Source of the DNA: Streptomyces microflavus
Lineage (GTDB): Bacteria > Actinomycetota > Actinomycetes > Streptomycetales > Streptomycetaceae
Assembly (NCBI RefSeq): GCF_014650075.1
Contig: NZ_BMUG01000002.1
Coordinates: 434,001-498,000 of the forward strand
Direction of reading: 5' to 3'
DNA: 64,000 bases
Below are positions 27,627 through 37,050 of this stretch, in pieces; position 1 is the stretch's first letter; every line of letters starts with the position of its first letter. The position numbers were made by a program, and so were the translations under genes. The notes beneath the pieces were generated by a model, which saw only the letters and a list, made by a program, of their open reading frames with translations, was not told the origin of the DNA and did no database searches.

Positions 27627-28925
27627 ATGAGTTCTCGCCACCGGTTCGACCGTGCGCACACCGATGATCTGATGTCCTTCCTGGCGGCGAGCCCGTCCCC
27701 GTACCACGCCGTGGCCAACGCGGCCGCCCGGCTTCAGGTGGCCGGATTCCGCCAGGTCGAGGAGACCGCCGCCTGGGACGCGACCGCCGGCGGGAAGTAC
27801 GTGCTCCGCGGCGGAGCGATCATCGCCTGGTACGTCCCGGAGGGCGCGACCGCGCACACCCCGTTCCGGATCGTCGGCGCGCACACCGACTCCCCGAACC
27901 TGCGGGTGAAGCCGCTGCCCGACACCGGATCCCACGGCTGGCGCCAGATCGCCGTCGAGATCTACGGCGGCACGCTGCTGAACACCTGGCTCGACCGGGA
28001 CCTGGGCCTCGCGGGGCGGATCTCGCTGCGGGACGGCACCCACCGGCTGGTCAACATCGACCGGGCGCTGCTGCGGGTGCCGCAGCTGGCCGTGCACCTG
28101 GACCGGTCGGCCAACACCGACGGCCTCAAGCTCGACCGGCAGCGCCACATGCAGCCGATCTGGGGGCTCGGGGACGTGGAGGAGGGCGACCTGATCCGCT
28201 TCGTCGCCGAAGAGGCCGGCGTCGACCCCGAGGACGTCACCGGCTGGGACCTCATGCCGCACGCCATCGAGCCGCCGTCCTACCTGGGCCGCGACCGGGA
28301 GCTGGTCGCCGGGCCCAGGATGGACAACCTCCTGTCCGTGCACGCCGCGACCGCCGCCCTGGCCGCCGTCGCCGGACAGCCGGACGAGGAGCTCCCGTAC
28401 ATCCCCGTACTTGCCGCCTTCGACCACGAGGAGAACGGCTCGCAGTCCGACACCGGGGCCGACGGGCCGCTCCTGGGCACGGTCCTGGAGCGCTCGGTCT
28501 TCGCCCGGGGCGGTACGTACGAGGACCGCGCCCGCGCCTTCGCAGGAACGGTCTGCCTCTCCTCCGACACCGGCCACGCCGTGCACCCCAACTACGCCGA
28601 GCGGCACGACCCGACGCACCACCCGGTCGCCAACGGCGGGCCGATCCTCAAGGTCAACGTCAACATGCGGTACGCCACCGACGGCAGCGGCCGGGCGGTG
28701 TTCGCCGCCGCCTGCGAGAAGGCGGGCGTGCCGTGGCAGACGTTCGTCTCCAACAACTCGATGCCCTGCGGCACGACGATCGGCCCGATCACCGCCGCCC
28801 GGCACGGCATCCAGACCGTGGACATCGGGGTCGCGATCCTCTCCATGCACAGCGCCCGTGAACTCTGCGGGGCGGACGACCCGTATCTGCTGGCGAACGC
28901 GCTCACGGCGTTCCTGACGGACTGA
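27627..28925 (+). CDS. M18 family aspartyl aminopeptidase
   Basis: A 432-residue dinuclear zinc aminopeptidase. Metal and catalytic residues are recognisable in VGAHTDSPNLRVKP (His-x-Asp), LAAFDHEENGSQSD (Glu-Glu), SSDTGHAVHPNY and a late His in SMHSARELCG. M18 enzymes remove N-terminal Asp or Glu and form large oligomers in the cytoplasm. ATG 27627 is preferred to GTG 27618 because the family begins with a short polar leader. The next gene is 101 bases away and unrelated. Confidence 0.93.
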   Translation: MSSRHRFDRAHTDDLMSFLAASPSPYHAVANAAARLQVAGFRQVEETAAWDATAGGKYVLRGGAIIAWYVPEGATAHTPFRIVGAHTDSPNLRVKPLPDTGSHGWRQIAVEIYGGTLLNTWLDRDLGLAGRISLRDGTHRLVNIDRALLRVPQLAVHLDRSANTDGLKLDRQRHMQPIWGLGDVEEGDLIRFVAEEAGVDPEDVTGWDLMPHAIEPPSYLGRDRELVAGPRMDNLLSVHAATAALAAVAGQPDEELPYIPVLAAFDHEENGSQSDTGADGPLLGTVLERSVFARGGTYEDRARAFAGTVCLSSDTGHAVHPNYAERHDPTHHPVANGGPILKVNVNMRYATDGSGRAVFAAACEKAGVPWQTFVSNNSMPCGTTIGPITAARHGIQTVDIGVAILSMHSARELCGADDPYLLANALTAFLTD

Positions 28926-29026
28926 CACCCACGCTCAACGAGCGCCCCGGACATGGTTGTTGTCCGGCCGGGTACCCGACCCGTACACCGGTCCGGATTC
29001 ACCGGATCGTCAAGGAGGCGGGATTC

Positions 29027-29248
29027 ATGGGACTCGGAGGATGCATTCTCCTGATCGGTGGTGGCGCGATTCTGGCGTTCGCGACCGACTGGAAGGTGGA
29101 CACCGTCAATGTCGACCTGGTCGGCTGGATCATGATGCTCGTCGGCCTCATCGGGGTCTTCGTCTACATGAGCATCGCGCGCCGTCGGCGCATGGTCGTG
29201 CCGCCCACCACCACGGTCGTCCAGGACGACCAGCAGCGCTACCACTGA
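29027..29248 (+). CDS. DUF6458 small membrane protein
   Basis: A 73-residue protein with two transmembrane helices (GLGGCILLIGGGAILAFAT and DLVGWIMMLVGLIGVFVYMS). The WKVDTVNVDLVG turn between them and the basic IARRRRMVV after the second are typical of the DUF6458 family. AAGGAGG lies 9 bases before ATG 29027. No function is known. Confidence 0.88.
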   Translation: MGLGGCILLIGGGAILAFATDWKVDTVNVDLVGWIMMLVGLIGVFVYMSIARRRRMVVPPTTTVVQDDQQRYH

Positions 29249-29416
29249 CCGGCGGCCGCGGCCGGGCGACAGAGGCGAGAGCCCGGCCCGTCCGACGGCC
29301 GAAAACCGGCGCCTACCAGGCGTGACCCCGGCGTCCGGCGCCTGGCGGCCCCGATATTCTGGAACGGATCCCGCGCCCCCACCGCGGGCGCGTCCCGCCC
29401 GGAAGGGGAGCCGCTC

Positions 29417-32263
29417 GTGGAGTTCCGGCTGCTCGGCACGGTCTCTGTCGAAACGCTCACCGGTCCCCTGCCGCTCGGACCCGCGAAACGGCGCAGCCTG
29501 CTGGCCGCGCTCCTGCTGTCCCCCAACACCCCGGTCACCGTCGGCAGGCTGACGGACTCCCTGTGGGACGACGAACCCCCGCTGCACGCCCGTAGCGTGA
29601 TCCAAGGGCACGTCTCCCGTCTCCGTACCCTCCTGGTGGGCGCGGACGCGGAGGCGTACGGAGTGGAACTGGCCACCGTCGGCGACGCGTACGTCCTGCG
29701 GTTGCCGGAGACCCTGCTGGACTCGCAGCGGTTCGAGGAACTGCTGATGCTGGCGCGGGAGCAACGCTCCCCCGCCGACACGGTCCTGATGCTCAAGGAG
29801 GCCCTGTCCCTGTGGCAGGGCCCCGCGCTCAGCGGCGCCCTCACCGGTCCACCCCTCAGGGCGGCCGCGCACTCGCTGGAGGAGTCGCGGCTGGCGACGG
29901 TCGAGCACCTGGCCCGCACGTACGGAGCGCTGGGCGAACACCACCGCGCGGCGGCCCTGCTGGCGGCGGAGACGGCGGCGCACCCGCTGCGGGAGTCGCT
30001 CGCGGCGGCGCTGATGCTGGCCCTGTACCGGGTGGGACGCCAGTCGGAGGCCCTGGACCGCTTCCACCGCACCCGGCGGCTGCTCGCGGACGAGCTGGGC
30101 GTCGACCCGGGCCCCGGACTCGCCGACGCGTACGCGCTGATCCTGCGGGGGGAACCGGGACCTGCCGAGCCCGGGGACGGAGGCGTCCCGGAGCCCGTGA
30201 GCGCCACCGGGCCCCGGCCCGGGGCGGCGCCCACGGCCGTACCCGACCAGGCCGCCCCCGTACGCAATACCGATCCCCGTCCCAGCCCCGGTCCCGCTCC
30301 CGCCGCCAGGTCCGGCAACACAGCAGCCCTCACCGCGGTCGACGACGCTGCCACCGACCTCCTCCCCCGCGCCCCCCGCGGCTTCCACGGGCGCGGGCCC
30401 GAACTGGCCGCGCTCACCCGGGCGGCGGCGGGCGAGGCACCCGTCTGTCTGGTCACCGGCCCTGCCGGGGTGGGCAAGACCGCGCTGGCCCTCCAGTGGG
30501 CGCACCGAAGCCCCGCGCTCTTCCCGGACGGGCGGCTCTTCGCCGACCTGCGCGGGTTCAGCGAGGCCGGGGAGGCCGCGCTCATCGACGTACTGCGGGA
30601 GTTCCTGCTCGCGCTCGGTGTCGCACCGCGCCGGGTCCCGGAGTCCGTCCAGGCCGCGGCCGCGCTCTTCCGGTCGCTGACGGATCGGCGCCGGCTGCTG
30701 GTGATCCTCGACAACGCCCGCGACTCCGCCACCGTCCGGCCGCTGCTCCCGGGCGGCAGCGACTGCGTCACGCTGGTCACCAGCCGCCACCGGCTGGAAG
30801 GGCTGATCGCCTCGGACGCTGCCCGGCCCGTCCCGCTCGACACCCTCGAACCCCACGACGGGACGGCCCTGTTCGCCGGGGTGCTCGGCGAGGAGCGGGT
30901 CCACGCCGAACCCGTGGCGGCCCGCCGGCTCGCCGAGCTCTGCGGCGGACTGCCGCTCGCCCTGCGCGTCACCGCCGCCCGGCTGGCCGGACGCCCGCGC
31001 TGGACGCTCGCCGCGCTGGCCGACGAACTGGCCGACGAGCGCTCCCGGCTGGCCTACCTCGACGTGGACGACACCGGGGTCGCAGCCGCCCTGCGGCTGA
31101 CCGTCCAGCACCTGCCGCCCGAAGCGGTCCACCAGTTCGCCCGGCTCGGCCACCATCCCGGCGGCCACTTCGACCTGTACACGGCCGCCGCGCTGGCCGG
31201 GACGGACCCGGTCACCGCCACCGCCGCGCTGGAACGGCTGGCCGCGGCCCACCTCGTCACCGAGACCGCGCCCGGGCACTGGGTGCTGCACGACCTGGTG
31301 CGCCTGTACGCCCGCGGGCTCGACCCGGCCGCCGCGTCCGAGGCGCTGGCCCGCGTACTCGACCACTACATCGCCACCGCCCTGGTCGTCGCCGACACCG
31401 CGGAGCCCGGCGGCGAGCCCTGCTTCGTCCTGCCGGACGACTACCGTCGCCCCTCTGCCGTACGGGACTTCGCCGACCGTACGGCCGCGATGCGCTGGCT
31501 GGCCGCCGAGCGGGACGACCTGGCGCTGGCCGCCGTCGCCGCCCGGGCCGCGGGACTCGACGACCGGGCGTGGCGGATCATCCTGCTCCAGTGGCCGCAG
31601 GTGGTGTGGCGGGCCCGGGACAGCTGGTCCCCGCTGCTGGAGCTGGCGCTCGACTCGGCGCGCGCGGGTAAGGACGCGTACGCCGAATCGCGGGTGCTCA
31701 CCCTGCTGGGCTGGGTGCTGACGGAGGAGGGCCGGACCGGCGAGGCCGCCGCCCTCCTGGAGCGCTCGCCCCTGCTCGCCCGCCAGGCCGGCGACCCGCT
31801 GGGGGAGGCGACCGCGCTGATCAATCTGGCGGTCGTCCAGGCCGAACTGGGTGAGCTGGACACGGCACAGGAAGGGTGCGCACAGGCCGTCGAGCTGGCC
31901 CGTACGGAGGGGGACCGGCACACCGAGATGCTCGCCCTCCAGCACCTCGCCCGGATGCAGCTCACCGCGGGACGCCCCGAGGACGCCCTGGCGTCCGCCC
32001 GGACGGCGCTCGACCTGGGACCCGAGCACGAGGAGGTGGCCCGCCGGACCCTGCTGCTGGCCGTCAGCGGCGAGGCCCGCGTCGCGCTCGGCGAGGAGGA
32101 CGAGGGTATACGGCTGCTGGACCGGGCGGCGACGGAGGCGGAGCGCGCCGGGTACGACGAGGGGGCCGTACGGGCGCTGGGACCGCTGCTGCGCGTGACG
32201 GCACGGGCCGACCACCGGCGACGGCACGAAGAGGCGCTGCGACGGCTCTCCGGCGAGGGCTGA
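29417..32263 (+). CDS. SARP-family regulator with NB-ARC and TPR domains (AfsR-like)
   Basis: A 948-residue protein built like AfsR. Residues about 1-90 are an OmpR-type winged helix (VEFRLLGTVSVET and GRLTDSLWDDEPP). Residues 95-245 are the bacterial transcriptional activation domain (ELGVDPGPGLADAYALIL). An NB-ARC ATPase follows, with Walker A VTGPAGVGKTALAL near 347 and LLVILDNARDS near 430, then TPR repeats. GTG 29417 follows GGAAGGGGAG. Such regulators act globally or on antibiotic clusters; no biosynthetic cluster is adjacent, so a global role is more likely. Confidence 0.93.
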   Translation: MEFRLLGTVSVETLTGPLPLGPAKRRSLLAALLLSPNTPVTVGRLTDSLWDDEPPLHARSVIQGHVSRLRTLLVGADAEAYGVELATVGDAYVLRLPETLLDSQRFEELLMLAREQRSPADTVLMLKEALSLWQGPALSGALTGPPLRAAAHSLEESRLATVEHLARTYGALGEHHRAAALLAAETAAHPLRESLAAALMLALYRVGRQSEALDRFHRTRRLLADELGVDPGPGLADAYALILRGEPGPAEPGDGGVPEPVSATGPRPGAAPTAVPDQAAPVRNTDPRPSPGPAPAARSGNTAALTAVDDAATDLLPRAPRGFHGRGPELAALTRAAAGEAPVCLVTGPAGVGKTALALQWAHRSPALFPDGRLFADLRGFSEAGEAALIDVLREFLLALGVAPRRVPESVQAAAALFRSLTDRRRLLVILDNARDSATVRPLLPGGSDCVTLVTSRHRLEGLIASDAARPVPLDTLEPHDGTALFAGVLGEERVHAEPVAARRLAELCGGLPLALRVTAARLAGRPRWTLAALADELADERSRLAYLDVDDTGVAAALRLTVQHLPPEAVHQFARLGHHPGGHFDLYTAAALAGTDPVTATAALERLAAAHLVTETAPGHWVLHDLVRLYARGLDPAAASEALARVLDHYIATALVVADTAEPGGEPCFVLPDDYRRPSAVRDFADRTAAMRWLAAERDDLALAAVAARAAGLDDRAWRIILLQWPQVVWRARDSWSPLLELALDSARAGKDAYAESRVLTLLGWVLTEEGRTGEAAALLERSPLLARQAGDPLGEATALINLAVVQAELGELDTAQEGCAQAVELARTEGDRHTEMLALQHLARMQLTAGRPEDALASARTALDLGPEHEEVARRTLLLAVSGEARVALGEEDEGIRLLDRAATEAERAGYDEGAVRALGPLLRVTARADHRRRHEEALRRLSGEG

Positions 32264-32430
32264 GCGCCGAGCGCAGCGGGCCGGGACACCACCCGGTACG
32301 CGAGCCACCCGGACGTCAGCCGGACGTCAGCGATACGTGAGCGGCGGCGGGCAGAGTCATCCCTGTCAGCAACCCGGGGCGGTCGTCTCGACCGGGCGTC
32401 CGTCCCACCACCACTCCCGGGGGAGCCTCC

Positions 32431-33141
32431 GTGCGTACGTTCCGCAACCGCAGCACCGTCCTGGCCGCCACGACCACCGCGGTCCTGGCCCTCACCCTCA
32501 CCGCCTGCGGTGACAACGACACCGGCACCAAGTCCGCCGGTCCGGCGGTGAGCGCCGGCGCGACGGTCGCAGCGCAGCCCGGGTCGGAGAAGGCCACCGA
32601 CGACGCGCAGGAAACCGGGACCACCGGGTCCGGCGGCACCGAGCAGGCCGTCGGCACGGCCAAGGGCTCCGGCACCACCGGGTCCGCCTCTTCCTCCGGC
32701 GGCACTTCGGGTGCCTCCGCCCCCCTCTGCACCGCGCAGGGCCTCCAGATCACCGCCGAGCGCCAGGACGGCCCGCCCTACACCCACCTCACGCTGACCG
32801 CGAAGAACACCTCCGGCGCCGGCTGCGAGATGAAGGAGTACCCGCACATCCACTTCCTGGACAACGCGCGGGGCGTCGTCCCGCCCGTCGCCAAGAGCAG
32901 GCCGGCGGTCCCGGTGATCCTGGAGCCCGGTCAGTCCGCCTATGCCGCGGTGCGCATGTCCGAGGGCGGCCGGAAGGAGAGCACCGAGACGGTGCAGGAG
33001 TTCACGGTGACGCTGAAGGCCAACGGGGGCGGGGCGGCGGTCGTGAAGTCCCCCGCCCCCGAGGGCCTCGCCGTCAACCCGCAGAAGTGGGCCACCGGCT
33101 ACTGGACCACCGAGCTGCGCAACGGCGCCGACGAGTTCTGA
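32431..33141 (+). CDS. DUF4232 lipoprotein
   Basis: A 236-residue secreted protein. The signal peptide ends in a lipobox (LALTLTACGDND), so Cys near residue 28 is probably lipidated. A Thr/Ser/Gly-rich linker of about 70 residues leads to the DUF4232 beta domain (APLCTAQGLQITAERQDG, then CEMKEYPHIHFLDNA). The fold resembles an extracellular immunoglobulin-like domain; the function is not known. GTG 32431 has GGGGGAG 6 bases upstream. Confidence 0.88.
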   Translation: MRTFRNRSTVLAATTTAVLALTLTACGDNDTGTKSAGPAVSAGATVAAQPGSEKATDDAQETGTTGSGGTEQAVGTAKGSGTTGSASSSGGTSGASAPLCTAQGLQITAERQDGPPYTHLTLTAKNTSGAGCEMKEYPHIHFLDNARGVVPPVAKSRPAVPVILEPGQSAYAAVRMSEGGRKESTETVQEFTVTLKANGGGAAVVKSPAPEGLAVNPQKWATGYWTTELRNGADEF

Positions 33142-33168
33142 GCCGTCGGCGCCACGGGCCACCAGCCC

Positions 33169-34986
33169 TCAGGAAGGGCTGTCCATCCCTGCCAGCACCA
33201 GCGGCAGCCGGGGCGTTCCCTCAGCGGTCACGCGGACGGGGACGCCCCAGTCCTGCTGGTGGACATGGCAGGCCGGGTACTCGTTGGCCGGGTCGTCGTC
33301 GCAGGACGCCGCCATCGCGGAGACGTGCAGCACGCCCTCGGTGACCCCGTCCGCGAGGACCAGGTCGCGCCCGAGGTCCGTGCCCGCGCCGGAGCCCTCG
33401 GCGAGCAGCTCGGGCGGGGTGGCGGAGACCAGCAGCCGGGTGGACGGCCCGTACCGGGTGTCCAGCTTCTGGCCCGCCGGCGCCTGGAAGACCACATCGA
33501 GGCGGAGGGTGCCCGGGGCGATCTCGGTCGCGGCGCGCCGGGTGCGGTGTGCCTGCTCGGCGACGCGCACGGCCTCCTCGGGCAGCCGCAGGCGGGTGAG
33601 GCGGTGGCGGGCGGACTCGACGACGACCAGGTCCCCGTCGACCAGCACCGCGTCGCTGGGCTCGCGGACGTCGGTGGCCAGCGTGGTGACCTCGTCGGTC
33701 GCGGGGTCGTAGCGGCGCAGGGCGTGGTTGTACGTGTCCGAGATCGCCACGGACCCGTCGGGCAGCGCGGTCACGCCGATCGGGTGCTGGAGCAGCGCCT
33801 GGGAGGCCGCCCCGTCGCGGTGGCCGAAGTCGAAGAGGCCGGTGCCGACGGCGGTGTGCACGTGCTCGTCCCGGTCGACCCAGCGCAGGGCGGAGGTCTC
33901 GGAGTCGGCGATCCAGAGCCGCTCGCCGTCGGCGGAGACCGCGAGCCCGGACGGCTGGGCGAACCAGGCCTCGGCGGCCGGTCCGTCGACCAGGCCCTCG
34001 TTGGTGGTCCCGGCGGCGACGCGTACGGACTGGTCCTCGGGGTCGTACGTCCACAGCTGGTGCACGCCCGCCATGGCGATCCAGAGCCGGTCGCCGAACC
34101 AGGCCAGGTCCCACGGCGAGGAGAGGTCCACCTCGCGGGCCGGACCGCTGGTCGGGGTCCCCTGCCACCACTGGCGGCCGGTCCCGGCGAGGGTGCTGGT
34201 CACGCCGGTCGTGAGGTCCAGGGCGCGGATCGCGTGGTTGACGGTGTCCGCGACGGCGATACGGCCGTCGGGCAGCACGGCGAGCCCCTGCGGCTCGCTG
34301 AACCGGGCCTCGTCCGGCCCGCCGTCGCTCAGCCCCCGCTCGCCCGTGCCGAAGTGCCGCCGTACGGTCTCGCCGTCCTCGTCCAGCTCGACCAGGCGGT
34401 GCCGGGTGGTGTCGGAGACGAGGAAGCCGCCGTCGGGCAGGAGCAGCGCCTTGCCCGGGAAGCGCAGATGCGTGGCGACGGGCTCGGGCGCCACGTAGGG
34501 GCCGTCGCCCCGGCGGAGCGTGCCCTTGGCCCCGTGCTCGGCCTCCAGCTCCTCCACCAGCTTCTCGATGGCGTGCGCGTGGCCCTCGCCCGCGTGCTGG
34601 GCGACGACATAGCCCTCGGGGTCGATGACGACGAGCGTCGGCCAGGCCCGGACGGCGTACTGCTTCCAGGTGGCCAGCTCGGGGTCGTCGAGCACCGGGT
34701 GGTGGACCTCGTACCGCTCGACGGCGTCGACGACGGCCTGGTGCTCGGCCTCGTGGACGAACTTCGGCGAGTGGACCCCGATGATCACCACGGTGTCGCG
34801 GTGCTTCTCCTCCAGCTCCCGCAGCTCATCCAGGACATGCAGGCAGTTCACACAGCAGAACGTCCAGAAATCGAGGATGACGATGCGTCCTCGCAGTTCG
34901 GAGAGGGTGTACTGCCGGTCGCCTGTATTGAGCCAGCCGCCCTTGCCGATGAGTTCGGGGGCGCGGACGCGTGCACGTGTTGCCAT
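33169..34986 (-). CDS. Thioredoxin-like protein fused to an NHL-repeat propeller
   Basis: A 605-residue protein. Residues about 1-160 are a thioredoxin/TlpA-like domain (YTLSELRGRIVILDFWTFCC, active-site Cys-Cys-Val-Asn-Cys). Residues 165-490 carry NHL-type beta-propeller repeats (LPDGGFLVSDTTRHRLVELD, LPDGRIAVADTVNHAIRALD). A C-terminal domain of about 100 residues follows. NHL-thioredoxin proteins (NHLRC2 type) are widespread in actinobacteria, with no signal peptide here, so the protein is probably cytoplasmic. ATG 34986 is chosen by alignment to the family start. It is divergent from the LURP-one gene, 64 bases away. Confidence 0.9.
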   Translation of the reverse strand: MATRARVRAPELIGKGGWLNTGDRQYTLSELRGRIVILDFWTFCCVNCLHVLDELRELEEKHRDTVVIIGVHSPKFVHEAEHQAVVDAVERYEVHHPVLDDPELATWKQYAVRAWPTLVVIDPEGYVVAQHAGEGHAHAIEKLVEELEAEHGAKGTLRRGDGPYVAPEPVATHLRFPGKALLLPDGGFLVSDTTRHRLVELDEDGETVRRHFGTGERGLSDGGPDEARFSEPQGLAVLPDGRIAVADTVNHAIRALDLTTGVTSTLAGTGRQWWQGTPTSGPAREVDLSSPWDLAWFGDRLWIAMAGVHQLWTYDPEDQSVRVAAGTTNEGLVDGPAAEAWFAQPSGLAVSADGERLWIADSETSALRWVDRDEHVHTAVGTGLFDFGHRDGAASQALLQHPIGVTALPDGSVAISDTYNHALRRYDPATDEVTTLATDVREPSDAVLVDGDLVVVESARHRLTRLRLPEEAVRVAEQAHRTRRAATEIAPGTLRLDVVFQAPAGQKLDTRYGPSTRLLVSATPPELLAEGSGAGTDLGRDLVLADGVTEGVLHVSAMAASCDDDPANEYPACHVHQQDWGVPVRVTAEGTPRLPLVLAGMDSPS

Positions 34987-35050
34987 GCCACAAGTCAACA
35001 CCGCCCCCACCTGCACGCATTCCGCCGGGGCCCGGGGGAACCTGTGTCGC

Positions 35051-35542
35051 ATGAGACTTCTCGTGCGTGAGCGCCTGTTCGCCATCGGTGACGACTACTG
35101 GATCGAGGACACCGAGGGCCGCAAGGTCTTCCTGGTCGACGGCAAGGCCATGCGGCTGCGCGACACCTTCGAGCTGAAGGACGCCGACGGCCGGGTGCTG
35201 GTCGAGCTGCGCCAGAAGCTGATGAGCCTGCGCGACACCATGCTGATCGAGCGCGGCGGCGAGGAGCTGGCCAAGGTCAAGCGCAAGCGGCTCTCACTGC
35301 TCCGCAACCACTACCGGGTGACCCTGGTGGACGGGACGGAGATCGACGTCAGCGGCAAGATCCTGGACCGCGAGTTCGCCATCGAGTACGACGGTGAGCT
35401 GCTGGCCCAGGTCTCGCGGCGCTGGCTGACGATCCGGGACACGTACGGCATCGACGTGGTGCGGGAGGACGCGGACATCGCGCTGCTGATCGCCGTGTCG
35501 ATGTGTGTGATCGTGCTGGCGGACAAGGAGAACGAGGGCTGA
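35051..35542 (+). CDS. LURP-one-related (Tubby-like) family protein
   Basis: A 163-residue protein that starts MRLLVRERLFAIGDDYWIED and continues with FLVDGKAMRLRDTFELKDADG, matching the LURP-one-related family (shown by its key blocks). The fold is a Tubby-like 12-stranded barrel that is similar to phospholipid scramblases; function in bacteria is unknown. It ends with a hydrophobic stretch (IALLIAVSMCVIVLADKENEG). It shares a short divergent promoter region with the thioredoxin-NHL gene. Confidence 0.87.
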   Translation: MRLLVRERLFAIGDDYWIEDTEGRKVFLVDGKAMRLRDTFELKDADGRVLVELRQKLMSLRDTMLIERGGEELAKVKRKRLSLLRNHYRVTLVDGTEIDVSGKILDREFAIEYDGELLAQVSRRWLTIRDTYGIDVVREDADIALLIAVSMCVIVLADKENEG

Positions 35543-35569
35543 GCACCCGCCCTCGCTCGGGAGTTCGTT

Positions 35570-35583
35570 GTTTCACGTGAAAC
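35570..35583. other. parS: parS site 3
   Basis: A perfect GTTTCACGTGAAAC within the full 16-bp TGTTTCACGTGAAACA. It lies in the 51-base gap between the ends of two convergent genes. Confidence 0.95.
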
Positions 35584-35593
35584 AGCGTGGGGT

Positions 35594-35989
35594 TCAGGAA
35601 CGTGCCGACGCCTGGCGCGCTGCCGCCCGTCGGTCCGCCTGTACGAAGGCGGCTGCCGTAAGGGCGACGGTGGCCGCGAAGGAGACCGCCAGGGTGGGGT
35701 TGAGCCAGGGCGGGACGTCCCCGCTGGTGAACTCCCTGCCGTCGGGGGTGCGGCACAGGACGCGCAGCGGCAGGAACTGCACCTGGCGCGCGTCCACCTG
35801 TACGTTCTGAGGCAGGTCGCCCGCGTCGCGGCACTGGTGCATGGGCGTCGAGTCCGCCCCCGACTCGGCCTCGCTGAGCGCAACGCCGACGAGGAGGAGG
35901 CCGAAGAGGTAGAGGACCACCGTGACAGCGGCGGCGAAGATCGCCGTGCCACGGAGCAATGTCGAGTCGGCACTGCCCGGTTCAGCCAT
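35594..35989 (-). CDS. Small two-helix membrane protein of unknown function
   Basis: About 131 residues. One transmembrane helix near the N-terminus (GTAIFAAAVTVVLYLFGLLL) and one near the C-terminus (PTLAVSFAATVALTAAAFVQ) enclose a domain of about 60 residues. That domain holds two Cys (HQCRDAG, VLCRTPDG) that could pair if it is extracellular. ATG 35989 is preferred to GTG 35998, three codons earlier. Family not recognised; the gene is convergent with the LURP-one gene around a parS. Confidence 0.78.
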   Translation of the reverse strand: MAEPGSADSTLLRGTAIFAAAVTVVLYLFGLLLVGVALSEAESGADSTPMHQCRDAGDLPQNVQVDARQVQFLPLRVLCRTPDGREFTSGDVPPWLNPTLAVSFAATVALTAAAFVQADRRAAARQASARS

Positions 35990-36047
35990 GGCGCTCACTG
36001 TAGGCAGGCACCCCGGCCCCGTGCGGGGCAGCCCTCAGCGGGGACCC

Positions 36048-36839
36048 TCAGCTGGGCGGCGCGAGTCCCAGGCGGCGGTCCTTCAGCGCCGGGAACTGCT
36101 CCCTGGTCGCGCCCACCTTCGCCGGGTCGAACTCCACGGTCAGGATCTCCTCGTCCGACCCGGCCTCGGCGAGGATCTCGCCCCACGGGTCGACGACGAT
36201 GCTGTGCCCGGCCTGCGGGATGTCGGCGTGGGTGCCGGCCGTGCCGACGGCGAGGACGTACGCCTGGTTCTCAACGGCCCGGGCCTGTGCGAGGAGCGTC
36301 CAGTGCGCGCGGCGGCGCTCGGGCCAGCCGGCCGCCACGACGAGCGTCTCGGCGCCCGCGTCGACGAGCCCGCGGAACTGCTCCGGGAAGCGCAGGTCGT
36401 AACAGGTGGCCAGGCCCAGGGTGGTCTGCGGCAGGGCGACGGTCACCAGCTCCTCGCCCGCGCCCATCATCACCGCCTCGCCCTTGTCGAAGCCGAAGCG
36501 GTGGATCTTTCGGTAGACCGCCGAGCGCCCGCCGTCCGGTGCGAAGACGAGCGTGGTGTTGTAGAGGGTGCCGTCCGGCGCGCGCTCGACGAAGGAGCCC
36601 GCGTGCAGCCAGACCCCGGCCTCGGCGGCCGCCTTCGCCATCACCTCGTGGGTGGGGCCCCGGAGCGGCTCGGCCTCCTCCTCGAACACGGTGTAGGCGA
36701 ACGCCCCGACCGGCCAGAGCTCGGGCAGGACGACCAGGTCGGAGCCGCGCTGGGCGACCACCAGGGAGGCCGCTCGCTGCCGCCGGGCCTCGACGGATTC
36801 GTCCGGGTCTACTGCGATCTGGATGAGGGAGGCGCGCAC
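36048..36839 (-). CDS. Carbon-nitrogen hydrolase (nitrilase superfamily, Nit2-like)
   Basis: A 263-residue amidase-type hydrolase with the complete catalytic triad: Glu in DLVVLPELWPVG, Lys in VYRKIHRFG and Cys in GLATCYDLRFPE. Family length and the GWPERRRAHWTLLAQARAVE block fit the omega-amidase/Nit group. The precise substrate is uncertain; deaminated glutathione or omega-amide compounds are typical. The start is GTG 36839. It is followed after about 60 bases by the small membrane-protein gene. Confidence 0.88.
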   Translation of the reverse strand: MRASLIQIAVDPDESVEARRQRAASLVVAQRGSDLVVLPELWPVGAFAYTVFEEEAEPLRGPTHEVMAKAAAEAGVWLHAGSFVERAPDGTLYNTTLVFAPDGGRSAVYRKIHRFGFDKGEAVMMGAGEELVTVALPQTTLGLATCYDLRFPEQFRGLVDAGAETLVVAAGWPERRRAHWTLLAQARAVENQAYVLAVGTAGTHADIPQAGHSIVVDPWGEILAEAGSDEEILTVEFDPAKVGATREQFPALKDRRLGLAPPS

Positions 36840-37050
36840 ACTACCACCGTCCTGGCATTCGAGCCGTCAACACGGGCCTACGATCGTCACACGAAAGCAC
36901 TGCCGGGGTGCCTGCTCGCAGCGTAACTTAGGCGACTGAACCTCCACGTAGCCCGCAGCCCGCAGCCCACGACAGCGTCGTCCGTGCCGGCCCGCCCGCC
37001 GGCACTCCCTGCTCTCCAGCCCATGCACCGAAGAACCGCCGAGGGGTCCC

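Noticed and set aside
28592..32308. A 1,238-codon open frame antisense to the SARP regulator
   Set aside because: Composition is that of a high-GC shadow frame (Gly/Arg/Gln-rich, no domain). The sense strand carries a clear SARP-NB-ARC-TPR protein.
29417..33141. Edge of an antibiotic biosynthetic cluster, because of the SARP
   Set aside because: All neighbours are housekeeping or unknown genes; no biosynthetic enzyme is present.
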